A DNA stretch of 64,000 nucleotides from Brachypalpus laphriformis (lineage: Eukaryota; Arthropoda; Insecta; Diptera; Syrphidae): NCBI GenBank assembly GCA_945910035.1, contig OX246756.1:53903808-53967807 (forward strand). Direction: 5' to 3'. Positions 8,184 to 17,794 of the stretch are shown here, piece after piece (within the stretch, counting starts at the first letter, position 1; every line of letters begins with the position of its first letter). The position numbers and the translations under genes were made by a program. The notes under the pieces were generated by a model. The model did no database searches. It saw only the letters and a program-made list of their open reading frames with translations, and had not been told where the DNA came from.

Positions 8184-11172
8184 ATGATGAAAATCCTACA
8201 AGCAAATCTGCATAGAAGTCGCACGGCTGACAACCTACTCTCACAACTTAGACTCGATCTTAAAGTGGATGTGGTGGCCATAAGTGAGCAGTATAAAAAC
8301 AAGGACGGGCCCAGTTGGTTCTCGGATACACTCGGCACAGCTGCAATATGGATACCAGACGCAAAGGCGACCCGCATAAAAACCCACGGCGCAGCTAGTG
8401 GCTTTGTTTGGGTGAAATGCGAAGGAATCACGATATTTAGCTGTTATTTTACGCCGAACGAGAGTGTCAGTAATTTTTGAGCAAAGCTAGACCCCTTAGA
8501 GGACACCGTGAGAGATATTGAGGGCGGGATCTTGGTTGCCGGCGATTTTAACGCCAAGGCCTTAGATTGGGGGATGCCTAGCACAGACTCACGAGGTAAG
8601 CAGATACTCGAGATGGCTGCCAGACTGGGGCTCTACGTGTTGAACGAAGGAAATACACCCACCTTCAGGCGTCCCGGATATACCGAAACAATACCGGATG
8701 TTACTTTCGCGTCAGAAGAGCTACTAGCAAAGGTGGAAAACTGGAGAGTCATCGAGGAGTACACCGGGAGCGACCACCAGTATATCGTCTTTGACCTACA
8801 GAGGACCCGACGAGTCTCTAACGGACACCAGAGGCGAGCACCGAGGTGGAAAGTCAGCCGGTTAAATGAAGAAGTTCTCACGGCCACGCTAGAGGAAGGG
8901 AAGGAAGGCATCCTGGAAATGACGGGGACAGCTGAAATAAAAGCTCAAGCGACGATGCAACTCTTACACCGCGCATGCGATGCGTCGATGCCTCGAGTTA
9001 GAAACTCAATGGGCGAACGAAATCCAGTGTACAGGTGGACGGAAGAGATCACTGAACTTAGGAGGAGATGCCTACACCATAGACGCAAGGTCACCAGGGG
9101 AAGGCGAAGACACGCTGAAATCACGGAAGGCGCACTCGCGGAATACAAAACCGCAAGATCCGAGCTCAAGAGGGCCATCAATTCGAGCAAGAAACAAAAG
9201 TGGGAGGACCTTCGCCGGGAGATCAACAACGACCCCTGGGGACTCGGCTATAGGGTTGTCATGAAAAAATTAGGAGCGCAGGCGTCACCCCCCACGATGA
9301 CCGCAGAGCTAATGCAGAACATAGTAGACACACTCTTCCCGGCCCACCCTGTTAGGTCAATGGAGATCTCTCCTGCCCAACAACAAGACATCCCATTGTT
9401 TAGCGAAGAAGAGCTGATTCTAGCAGCTAAATCTCTTCAGAACAATAAGGCCCCCGGCCCCGACGGCATACCAGCGGAAGTATTGAAAACGGTTGCCCAA
9501 ACTTGCCCACAGATACTTCTAAGTATGTATAATGGCTGTCTAAAGGAAGGGATCTTTCTCAAGAAGTGGAAGATACAACGCTTGGTACTCATAAGCAAGG
9601 GAAAAGGAGACCCGGATTCCCCATCAGCATACAGACCTCTGCGCATGCTGGACACGGCAGGAAAACTCTTCGAGAAGATGCTAAAGCCTCGAATCACAGA
9701 AGCAATCCAAAGAGCAGGTGGCCTATCCGATCGACAACACGGATTCAGAAAAGGCCACTCCACGATAGGAGCAATTGAGGAAGTAGTCAAAACCACCCAC
9801 CTCGCCCAAAGGGGAAATCACTACTCAAGGCGAATCGTCGTGCTGGCAGCTCTGGATGTGAGGAATGCCTTCAATTCGGCCAGATGGGGAGATATGTTAG
9901 ATGCGCTTGAGAACACTTTCAGGACACCGCAATATCTTCTGCAAATTGTGAAGGACTATCTCAAAGATAGGGAACTTCTGTACGACACCGTGGAGGGTAC
10001 TCACAGAAAGGAAATCAATGCTGGAGCAGCACAGGGCTCAATCCTTGGACCCGATCTGTGGAATATCTCATACGATGGAATCCTTCGCATGGAGATGCCC
10101 GACGATACCTTCTTAGTCGGGTACGCAGATGACATCGGTGCGGTAATTACCGCAAGGAACATCGTGGGGGCCCAGCTGAAACTGAACCAGGTAATGAGAC
10201 GAGTACTCGCCTGGATGGAAGCCCATGGCCTTAGTCTCCCCGCGGAAAAAACAGAGATAGTTCTTCTGACTAGGAAAAGGATCCCGACCATTGCCGAGTT
10301 CCGAGTAGGTCCAGAAGTTATAATTAGCAAACCAGCAGTAAGGTATCTAGGAATCGCCCTGGACTCTAAACTCTCTTTCTGGCAACAGATTAAGTCCGCA
10401 TCTGAGCGAGCTGCGAAGGTCACGTAAGCTTATGGCAAATATCGGAGGCCCAACAATGAGTAGGCGACGACTCCTCATGTCCATCACCCACGCCATTCCT
10501 CTATATGGGTGTGAGATCTGGGCAGACGCACTTAGACAGGAGAAGTACAGAAAGCAAATTGCCGCAGTACAAAGGCGAAGAGCTCTCCGAGTTGCAAGCT
10601 CCTATCGCATAGTGTCGGAACCAGCCGTCCTCGTAGTTGCGGGTGTGACCCCCATCGACCTCCTAGGGACAGAGAGTAAGTACGCCCACGACAAGAACGC
10701 GGAAGTAGGGGCTCAACTGGCAGTCGCTGAAGCGAAGGAGCTTACCAAGCAGGCTTGGCAGAGAAGGTGGAGCGCTGAAACGAGGGGGAGGTGGACAGCG
10801 AGGCTGATTACAGACGTCACGGCTGGGACAGAGCGGGAACACGGCGAAGTGAACTACTTTGTCACTCAATTCCTAACCGGACATGGGTATTTCAACCGAT
10901 ACCTCCACAAAATGGGTAAAGTAGAGAGCGCAGCCTGCCAATATGGAGACTCAGCGGAAGACGACGCTTTCCACACCTTTTTCGCCTGTAGCAGATGGAC
11001 AGAGCAGAGGAGTAGACTGGAGTCGAAAATAGGCGATTTTTCCCCGGAAAATGCTATAAGCAAGATGATCTCGAGTACCGACACGTGGAATAGAATATCT
11101 TCCTTTATCGAGACGGTACTAAGATCCAAAAAGAGAGAGGAAGACGCCAACATTCCCTCACAAATTACATAA
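8184..11172 (+). pseudogene. Element B ORF2: APE endonuclease, reverse transcriptase, C-terminal zinc motif (R1 clade)
   Basis: The ORF starts at ATG 8184 (MKILQANLHRSRTADNLL, the APE N-terminus with the metal-binding Asn). A TGA at 8478-8480 interrupts the endonuclease, which continues with GDFNAKALDWG near 8540 and SDHQYIVFD near 8770. The RT domain carries NNKAPGPDGIP, a DVRNAFNSARW block, AAQGSILGPDLWN and the catalytic GYADDIGAV near 10120. A frameshift near 10424 separates RT from the C-terminal region (10432-11172), which ends with CQYGDSAEDDAFHTFFAC. Domain order and motifs fit R1-clade elements such as R1, TRAS or Waldo. Only two lesions break an otherwise complete protein of roughly 1000 residues. 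Confidence 0.85.
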
Positions 11173-11442
11173 AGTAGATAAAAGCCTTACCGGCAAGAAT
11201 GTATAAACCCGCACCAGGACCCGAATATGAAAAAGCCGGTCCCCAGAGGGTAAAGAAAACGACACCACTCTGAAGTAATGCGATAAGCGGTTCCGGAGTG
11301 GATGGTGTCAAGTAGAAAGAAGGGGTTAAAGGTGTTTTTTTTAGTGAGTAGTGAGTCTCACACTACTAGAAACAGAGCGGGACTGTTACCCGTGCGCATT
11401 AGCGTTTTTCCACTACCCCCTAGGCAAAAAAAAAAAAAAAAA
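11173..11442 (+). promoter_or_regulatory. Element B 3' UTR with Jockey-like terminal hairpin and poly-A
   Basis: A GTGAG (11344-11348) pairs with CTCAC (11357-11361) across an 8-nt loop. A second short stem AACAG/CTGTT (11371-11375 with 11383-11387) follows, and then an A-run. The first hairpin, and the pyrimidine-rich stretch before the tail, resemble the 3' ends of Jockey elements A (20641-20750) and J2 (57136-57224). In non-LTR elements the 3' UTR is what the RT recognises. Confidence 0.6.
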
Positions 11443-11702
11443 GACGTTGAGGGCTATCGGGCTGTATCTCAAAAGCTTAACAACGAAAAAATTCAATGGC
11501 ATACTTACGAAAAGAAGTCTGAGAGACCCTTGAGGGTCGTAGCTAGAGGACTTCATCCATCATGCGCTAAAGAAGACGTTATAGGTGATTTACGCGATAG
11601 AGGTTATAACATTCTCGACGCCGTGAACCTTTTAAAAAAGGAGAGTGTGGAGAAGAACCTATAGTGAAACGTAAACTTCCGATTTTTGTGCTGTCATTCG
11701 AT
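11443..11702 (+). pseudogene. Element A ORF1, middle part (PRE_C2HC-like domain)
   Basis: The reading resumes after element B as EGYRAVSQKLNNEKIQWHTY and continues through RPLRVVARGLHPSCAKEDV. This is the core of the PRE_C2HC-like domain of Jockey ORF1 proteins and is nearly identical to J2 at 46330-46500. An in-frame TAG follows VEKNL at about 11662. The old frame goes on (VKRKLPIFVLSFD) until element C interrupts it at about 11703. Confidence 0.8.
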
Positions 11703-11854
11703 ATTTATTTATTTATTCAGCTTAATACAAGCAAGCTTAAATCTAAACTTAAGAACTAACAACGAGGGACCTTAACTCTAAGCTTAACAATTTTTTTTTT
11801 TTTTTTATTTTTTTTTTTTTTTTTTTATAATTATTATATTATATTTTTATTATT

Positions 11855-14710
11855 TTAAATCATTTCCAGTAGTGCGGTGGAATCGATCATACCGGTTAAT
11901 AATTGGTGCACGAAAAGTATGTCAGCGACTTCGCGACGTTTTGTAAGGGTTTGCAGGTTAATCAATTTTAGCCGGTCTTCATAGGGAGGTAAGATATAGT
12001 TGTCGGCCCATGGGAGACCGCGTAAGGCAAACCGGATAAACCTACGCTGCACAGCTTCGATTCTAAGGGAGTGTATGTTGTGATAAGGTGACCAAACTTG
12101 GCTGGCGTATTCCAGGAGTGGTCGGACAAAGGTGATATAAAGGGATTTAGAAACGTAAGGGTTTGAAAATTCTTTAGACCAGCGTTTTATGAAACCGAGA
12201 GAAGAATTGGCCTTGTGTACAATATGATCAATGTGGGAACGGAAGTTTAGCTCCCTGTCACAAATAATACCCAAATCGTATATAGAGGAGACTGAGGGAA
12301 CGGGCTCGCTAAGAAAGTAATAGGTTCTGAGGGATGGGGGGAGGCGTTTACGGGAGAATGTTATGGATTGACATTTGGCGACGTTAAGTTCTAGAAAGTT
12401 TTTGTCGCACCATGTGTGGAATGAATTTAGATCGATTTGAAGTAAGAGAGAATCGGTGGGGGTAGATATTACCTTAGTGATTTTCATATCATCCGCGTAA
12501 ATAGACAGATCAGAGTCTTTTATGACGTGACCAACATCGTTTATAGTTAAGACAAAGATCAGCGGACCAAGATGACTGCCTTGAGGAACCCCTGAAGTGG
12601 CGTTAATGGGGTCAGAGACTGAAAATCTGAAGAGAACCCTGTACTGGCGTTTTTCTAGGTACGATCTCAGCCATGAAATGAAAGAGGGTGGGAAACCGAG
12701 GGCTTTAAGTTTAAGGTAAATAGTTCGGTGACAGATTTTGTCAAAGGCCTTGCTGAAGTCGGTGGTAATGACATCCACTTCATTACCTTTCTCTAATGCT
12801 TGTAGTGTTTTGGAAACGAATTCGGTCAGGTTAGTCGTAGTGGACCTACTTTTTAAGAAACCATGCTGTTGTGGGGAAAAAATGGATTTGCAGTGGAAAT
12901 ACAGTGAGTCGTAGACAATGCTTTCGAAGAGCTTAGGGATAGAGGAAAGTTTGGCTATGGGTCTATAGTTAGAAATGTCGTTTTTACTGCCTTTTTTATG
13001 GATAGGGAAAATAAAAGAGTCCTTCCATAATTTTGGGAAAACGGCTTGAGAGAGTGAGAGACGAAATAGAGTTGTAAGGGGCTGACACAGGACATCTACA
13101 CATTGCTTTAGTAAGATGGCGGGCAGACCATCGGGACCAGGGGAGAAGTCATCTTTGAGCCTATTAATTTTTTCTCGCACAATATCAGACCTAATGTCGA
13201 CTGAAGCTAGAGAGGTTTGAGGACAGTTATTCAGGTAGGAGAAAAAATCTAGGTCCGGTTCGTGTACATGGTCACTATACGATTGGCTGAAAAAGGTTGC
13301 AAAGAGGTTGGAGATTACTTTAGGGTCAGCAGATGAAATATTAAGTAATTTTAGAGTGGAAGGAAAGCCGTCGGACTTTCTTTTGACGTTGATAAATTGG
13401 TAAAAGCGCCTAGGGTCAGTGATTATACTAAATTGCATTCTATCGAGGTATTCGAGATAGAGGGATTCGCAGAGGATGGAAAAGCGGGAGTAAGCTTGCT
13501 GGTAATATGCGTAATCTGAGGCAGATTTGGATACCAGGTAAGTTTTCCATAATTTGTTTCTGACGTTGCGAAGAGTACGCAATTCCTTATTATACCAAGG
13601 AGGTGATGATGAGCAGTTTTTTCGAGGCAGATAAGGGACAGATTGGAGAAGACAGTCAAAGATTGCTGTGTAGAAGAATACGAGAGCGATATCAATGGGT
13701 GTGTTAATGTTTAGGAAGAGGCTGAAATTTATGCTATTGAGTAGGTTGTTAAGTTTAACGAAGTCAGCTTTGCGGAAGTTGAAAGAGAGAGAGTTCTCAG
13801 AATAAACGGTAATGTTGACGTTTTCATACGAAAAGGCAAGAGCTAGAGGAGGGTGATATTGGTCTAGGGTGCAGAGAAGATGGTTACTCGCGGTAACCAA
13901 GGAGTTATGGGGGTCGGATGAGAAAATCAGATCTAGCTGCCTACCTAAGTTGTTGGTAATGCCACTGATCTGAAAAAGGCCGGAGTCAAAAAGACGATCA
14001 GTAAGGAGGGTTTCCTTTTCTGAGGAGGAGTTAGTAGGAACAAATGATGATTCGTCCTCAGATGGAGACCATTGTAAAAGGGGAAGGTTGAAGTCGCCAA
14101 CAATTATAAAATCGTCATCAGGATTAGCGATATCTAACAGAGAGTCAACTGTATCAACGGCCAGCTGGTATGCTTGGACGGGTTGAGAAGGGCGAATATA
14201 ACAGCAAACAATATATACGCTCCGTTTGGATACAGATAATTTAGCTGATACGAATTCAAAAGAAGTGGAATTTGAGAATTTGAAGAGGGTTGCATCAAGA
14301 CGATTATGTATGGCTAAAAGAACACCGCGGCCGAAGGAGAGGTCTTCATGTTTCTGGCCGTCAGCGCGAAAGACTACGAAGTCAGAAGTGAATAATTCAC
14401 AGTTAAGAACGTTGGGACAAAGGTTGGTTTCAGTTAGGGCAAAAATGTCGTAGGGAAGTGATTGTGATTTCAGGTGCACCATCGGGGTTTTGGTGCGAAG
14501 TCCTCTGACATTCTGATAGTAGAGGGAAAGGAGCTTTGGTGCAATTTCAATGGAGTGAGATGGATCGACTGTGATGGAGTTAGGGACGAAAATATTTATT
14601 ATGATTGCTGCGAGTTTTTTGGAGATACGAGAGACGTTTGGAACCAATATGAGAGCCATAGGTCGATAGGTCCTTAGCCACAGTGGAAGAGGAGATATTA
14701 AAACTCTCAT
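11855..14710 (-). CDS. Element C ORF2: APE endonuclease and reverse transcriptase, open reading frame intact
   Basis: An ORF of 951 codons without a stop. The endonuclease begins near residue 60 (LLSLYYQNVRGLRTK), has the acidic TETN motif, DFIIVGDFNLPLLQW, and a C-terminal NHLLCTLDQYHPPL block where many APE domains have SDH. The RT has DDFSPGPDGLPA, SNYRPIAKLS, DFSKAFDKICH, SGVPQGSHLGPL and the catalytic IYADDMKI. The C-terminal part (SLYITFVRPLLEYASQVWSP) is the usual thumb region. There is no RNase H. Codons upstream of MALILVPN overlap ORF1, so translation may start there or by reinitiation. An open ORF2 together with an open ORF1 implies a fairly recent insertion; activity itself cannot be judged. 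Confidence 0.85.
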   Translation of the reverse strand: MRVLISPLPLWLRTYRPMALILVPNVSRISKKLAAIIINIFVPNSITVDPSHSIEIAPKLLSLYYQNVRGLRTKTPMVHLKSQSLPYDIFALTETNLCPNVLNCELFTSDFVVFRADGQKHEDLSFGRGVLLAIHNRLDATLFKFSNSTSFEFVSAKLSVSKRSVYIVCCYIRPSQPVQAYQLAVDTVDSLLDIANPDDDFIIVGDFNLPLLQWSPSEDESSFVPTNSSSEKETLLTDRLFDSGLFQISGITNNLGRQLDLIFSSDPHNSLVTASNHLLCTLDQYHPPLALAFSYENVNITVYSENSLSFNFRKADFVKLNNLLNSINFSLFLNINTPIDIALVFFYTAIFDCLLQSVPYLPRKNCSSSPPWYNKELRTLRNVRNKLWKTYLVSKSASDYAYYQQAYSRFSILCESLYLEYLDRMQFSIITDPRRFYQFINVKRKSDGFPSTLKLLNISSADPKVISNLFATFFSQSYSDHVHEPDLDFFSYLNNCPQTSLASVDIRSDIVREKINRLKDDFSPGPDGLPAILLKQCVDVLCQPLTTLFRLSLSQAVFPKLWKDSFIFPIHKKGSKNDISNYRPIAKLSSIPKLFESIVYDSLYFHCKSIFSPQQHGFLKSRSTTTNLTEFVSKTLQALEKGNEVDVITTDFSKAFDKICHRTIYLKLKALGFPPSFISWLRSYLEKRQYRVLFRFSVSDPINATSGVPQGSHLGPLIFVLTINDVGHVIKDSDLSIYADDMKITKVISTPTDSLLLQIDLNSFHTWCDKNFLELNVAKCQSITFSRKRLPPSLRTYYFLSEPVPSVSSIYDLGIICDRELNFRSHIDHIVHKANSSLGFIKRWSKEFSNPYVSKSLYITFVRPLLEYASQVWSPYHNIHSLRIEAVQRRFIRFALRGLPWADNYILPPYEDRLKLINLQTLTKRREVADILFVHQLLTGMIDSTALLEMI

Positions 14711-16889
14711 GAAAACGCGTGTAGATATTCTTAAGGGCTATAGGGTTAGTTGGGAGGCCTTCTTTTTGGATCAAGACCATGACATTAGTCTTTGTTTTTC
14801 CGTCGATGCAGACGGAGTCAGGCTTGTCATGTAAATAGGCTAGGTAAAGGCGCACATTTTCAAAAAGCCGGTTATCGCGCAATCTTGACATAATGTAGCG
14901 GCCATCGACGTCATTGATTGTTGACGTTGGGTCTATTAATTTAGACGTGAGTTTGACGGTGGGAGGAAGCATTGGATCGAAAGTGGGGGGAGATGCAGTA
15001 GATGGCAAATTGGCCGAGATGGAATTGTTAAGAGAGACCGAGGACGAAGTATGGGCAGAGGTGCAACTGGGGGTGGTTAACGAGGAAGGATTGAGAGTGT
15101 GGGAGTGGGTGAAATTCGGGTAATTAACGGTGGGGGGAGTGTTATTAGAAGAAGTGCTATGGCTTGGAGGAAGACAGGAATCAGGTGACAGATTGAAAGA
15201 GACGCGATTACTTGAAATTCTATTGGGGTAGTTGACTGAGGGAGTGGCCTTGGTGTTTGGAGAGGGAGAGGGGACCGGCGGGACATCGAAAGAAACTCGC
15301 TTGATATTCGGCGATTTGGTAGCAGACTTAGACAGTACGGCTGCCGTTTTAAAGTTGAAGTTAGGGAAGATGCCCATTTTGAAAGACCAATTTGTGTCGG
15401 GTTTAGACTTGTTAAAGGACGGGAGATGAGTACTGCTGGATTTCTGGTGGGTGGTGGTGGTGGATTTGTTATGCGAAGAGTGGACAGAGAGTGGGTTCAA
15501 CTTATTATTAATTAACTTATCTCTATGGGTGAGGTTGTTACTAAGTCTATTATTAATTAACTTATCTATATTAGTAGACTTGTCCGTCCATTTGCAGATA
15601 CGCATCTTTCCGAGGTTGAAATTTAAACTAGCAGGGTTTTGGAATAGCCATTCGTATCTAGCCGGGAGGTCGAATTTAAAGTTGCGAAGACTTCTGTGGT
15701 GAGAAGGTAGGATCAGTTCGCATCGGGAGATGGTGATACCGTATTTCTTTAAAAACAAATTCGTAATCCACGAGACATCAGCATTACGAGGGCTACCTTT
15801 GATGAGGAAGGTGGTAACCTGGAGGTTGTCAGGACTTAATTTATTCAGCCTACGCTGCCACTCAGAAGGTGTCCAGGTTGTTCCAAAATACTTGATTAGT
15901 TTCCGGGGGGCAGCGACGGGTGGAGTTTCGGACTCTTGGACAGTAGGAGCAGCGAGAGATTTTGATGATTCGTCCGTCGGCAGTAAAAGGGAAGGTGGAG
16001 TTGAGCGTGAGTCGACATCTGCATCCAGTAACTCATCCAAAATTGATGTGTTGTAATGGATGTTTGGGTTATGTTGGGTATGGATAGGTAGGTCGTCGAT
16101 TTTGTGGCATACCGATTCAATTCCATTCACAATGATTGAGCGCGTTGCAGTGACTTCGTCGCCGACACCATTGATTCGATCGTAAATTACGTCGAGCATT
16201 GGATCAGGTTGCCTAGGAGATGAATGCTTGCTTGACGATTGGAAGAGGATGTCAAAGTCTTCCCGTAGGGAGTTTACACATTCGCGCAATTTATCGAAAG
16301 AACTGATCTGCGAGGTATAATTAGCTTTGAGATCACAAAACACTTTGTTGAGATGGTGCAAGGTGGATTCTTCCTTCGTGGGACTGGCAAGAAATAACTC
16401 CGTCAGACGAGCAATTTTTTTTTCAATGTTACATAGTTTGGATTTGATATCCTCGGTTGAGTTCTGAACCGAGTTGCCTAAATCGTCAACACATCTAACA
16501 CTGCTATCTAAGTTGGAGAGTTTACCCATAATCTTTTTAGAGAAATTTGTTTGGTGGGAGTCATTTGATTCACTAAGGCACTTTATCGCGAGGAGAACGT
16601 GCGAGAGTGAGATATTCTTGCACTCATCACAAAAGAAAAGGAGGTTGTCCGAAAGTGCTATTACATATACCGTATTTCTTTTGTTAAGACCGACACATAT
16701 GGCATGGAAAGATTTTCCGCAGATTCCTTTACAAGAAACCCAATCAGCATTATTGTCAGTGATTGGGCAGTTGATAATACCGCAAGACATGGCGAAATAT
16801 AGGGTGAACAAGCGCGTCAGCAAAAATGGGGTGAATGGAATTGGTGGCACAGTGACACAGAGCACGATAATTACTGCAGATCTATGCAA
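14580..16889 (-). CDS. Element C ORF1: PHD-finger protein of CR1-like retrotransposon
   Basis: An uninterrupted ORF of 769 codons. The likely start is an internal Met at MSCGIINCPITDNNADW, ahead of a Cys4-His-Cys3 PHD-like zinc finger (C..C, C..C, H..C, C..C within the next 60 residues); the 33 residues before it are hydrophobic and may not be translated. A coiled-coil-like middle region follows (about residues 80-200). A central domain (TPSEWQRRLNKL...VTTFLIKGSPRNADVSWITN) comes next, then a long Ser/Thr/Pro/Asn-rich linker and a conserved-looking C-terminal block (YIMSRLRDNRLFENVRLYLA). CR1 ORF1 proteins bind nucleic acid and multimerise. The stop codon lies inside the start of ORF2, giving a 131-nt ORF overlap in another frame. 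Confidence 0.8.
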   Translation of the reverse strand: MHRSAVIIVLCVTVPPIPFTPFLLTRLFTLYFAMSCGIINCPITDNNADWVSCKGICGKSFHAICVGLNKRNTVYVIALSDNLLFFCDECKNISLSHVLLAIKCLSESNDSHQTNFSKKIMGKLSNLDSSVRCVDDLGNSVQNSTEDIKSKLCNIEKKIARLTELFLASPTKEESTLHHLNKVFCDLKANYTSQISSFDKLRECVNSLREDFDILFQSSSKHSSPRQPDPMLDVIYDRINGVGDEVTATRSIIVNGIESVCHKIDDLPIHTQHNPNIHYNTSILDELLDADVDSRSTPPSLLLPTDESSKSLAAPTVQESETPPVAAPRKLIKYFGTTWTPSEWQRRLNKLSPDNLQVTTFLIKGSPRNADVSWITNLFLKKYGITISRCELILPSHHRSLRNFKFDLPARYEWLFQNPASLNFNLGKMRICKWTDKSTNIDKLINNRLSNNLTHRDKLINNKLNPLSVHSSHNKSTTTTHQKSSSTHLPSFNKSKPDTNWSFKMGIFPNFNFKTAAVLSKSATKSPNIKRVSFDVPPVPSPSPNTKATPSVNYPNRISSNRVSFNLSPDSCLPPSHSTSSNNTPPTVNYPNFTHSHTLNPSSLTTPSCTSAHTSSSVSLNNSISANLPSTASPPTFDPMLPPTVKLTSKLIDPTSTINDVDGRYIMSRLRDNRLFENVRLYLAYLHDKPDSVCIDGKTKTNVMVLIQKEGLPTNPIALKNIYTRFHESFNISSSTVAKDLSTYGSHIGSKRLSYLQKTRSNHNKYFRP

Positions 16890-17090
16890 AAATTTAATGG
16901 GAACACTTTTATCAAAGTCAGATGAAAGTGGGGCGAATGTCAGTACTTGAGGTAACGCACTTGAATACAGTTAGTAGGTCACTTAATTGAAATTGATTGC
17001 AAAACCGGGCGACACTTGGGGTAATGCACTGAAAATTAAGTTGGCGAAAAAGCGGTTTAGACTGATTTGGCGGAAATATTGACTCGCGAA

Positions 17091-17792
17091 GCAGGAGAAA
17101 ATGAAAACACGTCTAAACGGTTGGACAGTTGGACAAGAAAAAAAGCGTTGCCAAGAGTTTAACCATACACAGGCGTACTGTCGGAAAGAGCCACGCTGCG
17201 TTAAGTGAGCTGGAAAACACTCTTCGGAAAATTGCAGTTTGAGCAAAAATGAAAAAGCAACTTGCGTTAACTGCAAAGGAAGGCACCCAGCAAATTATCG
17301 CGGCTGCGAAGTCGCTAAGGAATTACAGATGCGACGGAAAAAATCTACAACGTCGATCGTACGGGGAACAAAATCAGTCGATCGGGCTCCTACGTCGGAA
17401 GAACGTATTGCTAAGAAGACTGAGCGGTCTCGTAAGCCAGTTGTACAGATTCCTAAGCCGACTGAAAGGACGCTCGAATCAGCAGGGCAGACTCTTGAAA
17501 CAGTCAATCAGCCTTCTAAGCCGGGTAAACGTACGTCAAAGTCGTCCACTAAAAAGGCTGAACGAAAATAACCTCTGACAAGCCAGCGAACCCCGTACGT
17601 CTGACGTATTCTCAGGCTACAGTCAAAGCAACCAAACGAAACGACGGCCCACCCTCTGATCCGTTGAATGAAACTCTGAACTGCATCTACGCTAAGTTCA
17701 AGGAACAATGTGAAGTTAACAAACGGATTCTCGAACGTCTTAGTAACGTCGAAAGCGTTTGTATGGCTAACCTTATATCTAAATCTAAGTAA
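17091..17792 (+). pseudogene. Element A ORF1, C-terminal part (CCHC knuckles and basic tail)
   Basis: The reading resumes as KKRCQEFNHTQAYCRKEP, a zinc knuckle matching J2 (CKRCQGFNHTQTYCQKEP). A TGA replaces Cys in RCVK*AGKH. A second knuckle follows (CVNCKGRHPANYRGC), then a Lys/Arg-rich tail. After a frameshift at about 17570 the tail ends in SNVESVCMANLISKSK and TAA at 17790-17792. ORF2 begins three bases later. The exact junction with element C is blurred. Confidence 0.75.
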
Positions 17793-17794
17793 AT

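Larger units (their letters stand above)
6156..11442 (+). mobile_element. Element B: R1-clade non-LTR retrotransposon inserted into element A
   Basis: A 5.29-kb insertion ends in an A-run (11426-11442) and is flanked by a 13-bp target-site duplication, GACGCTGAGGGCT at 6143-6155 and GACGTTGAGGGCT at 11443-11455 (one mismatch). It carries ORF1 with CCHC zinc knuckles, ORF2 with APE endonuclease and RT, and a C-terminal CCHC-like motif (Cys...His-Thr-Phe-Phe-Ala-Cys) typical of R1-clade proteins. ORF1 has a frameshift in an A-run; ORF2 has one stop and one frameshift. The target is element A ORF1, not 28S rDNA, so it is not a classic site-specific R1 insertion. Its ends resemble those of the Jockey elements, which is unusual. 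Confidence 0.85.
11703..17090 (-). mobile_element. Element C: CR1-like non-LTR retrotransposon with both ORFs open
   Basis: A minus-strand element of about 5.4 kb with a PHD-finger ORF1 (16889-14580) and an APE/RT ORF2 (14710-11855). Its 3' end lies at the left, after a T-rich stretch (T-runs at about 11790-11826 on the plus strand), and finishes in short AAAT/TAAAT repeats (11703-11718) instead of a poly-A tail. It sits inside ORF1 of element A. Compared with J2, about 100 nt of element A is missing at the junction and no target-site duplication is visible, so insertion seems to have removed target sequence. The 5' boundary is known only to within about 100 bp. A PHD finger in ORF1 is typical of CR1-group elements. 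Confidence 0.8.

Noticed and set aside
6156..11442. Site-specific R1 insertion in 28S rDNA
   Set aside because: Flanks are Jockey ORF1 sequence with a 13-bp duplication; no rDNA is present.
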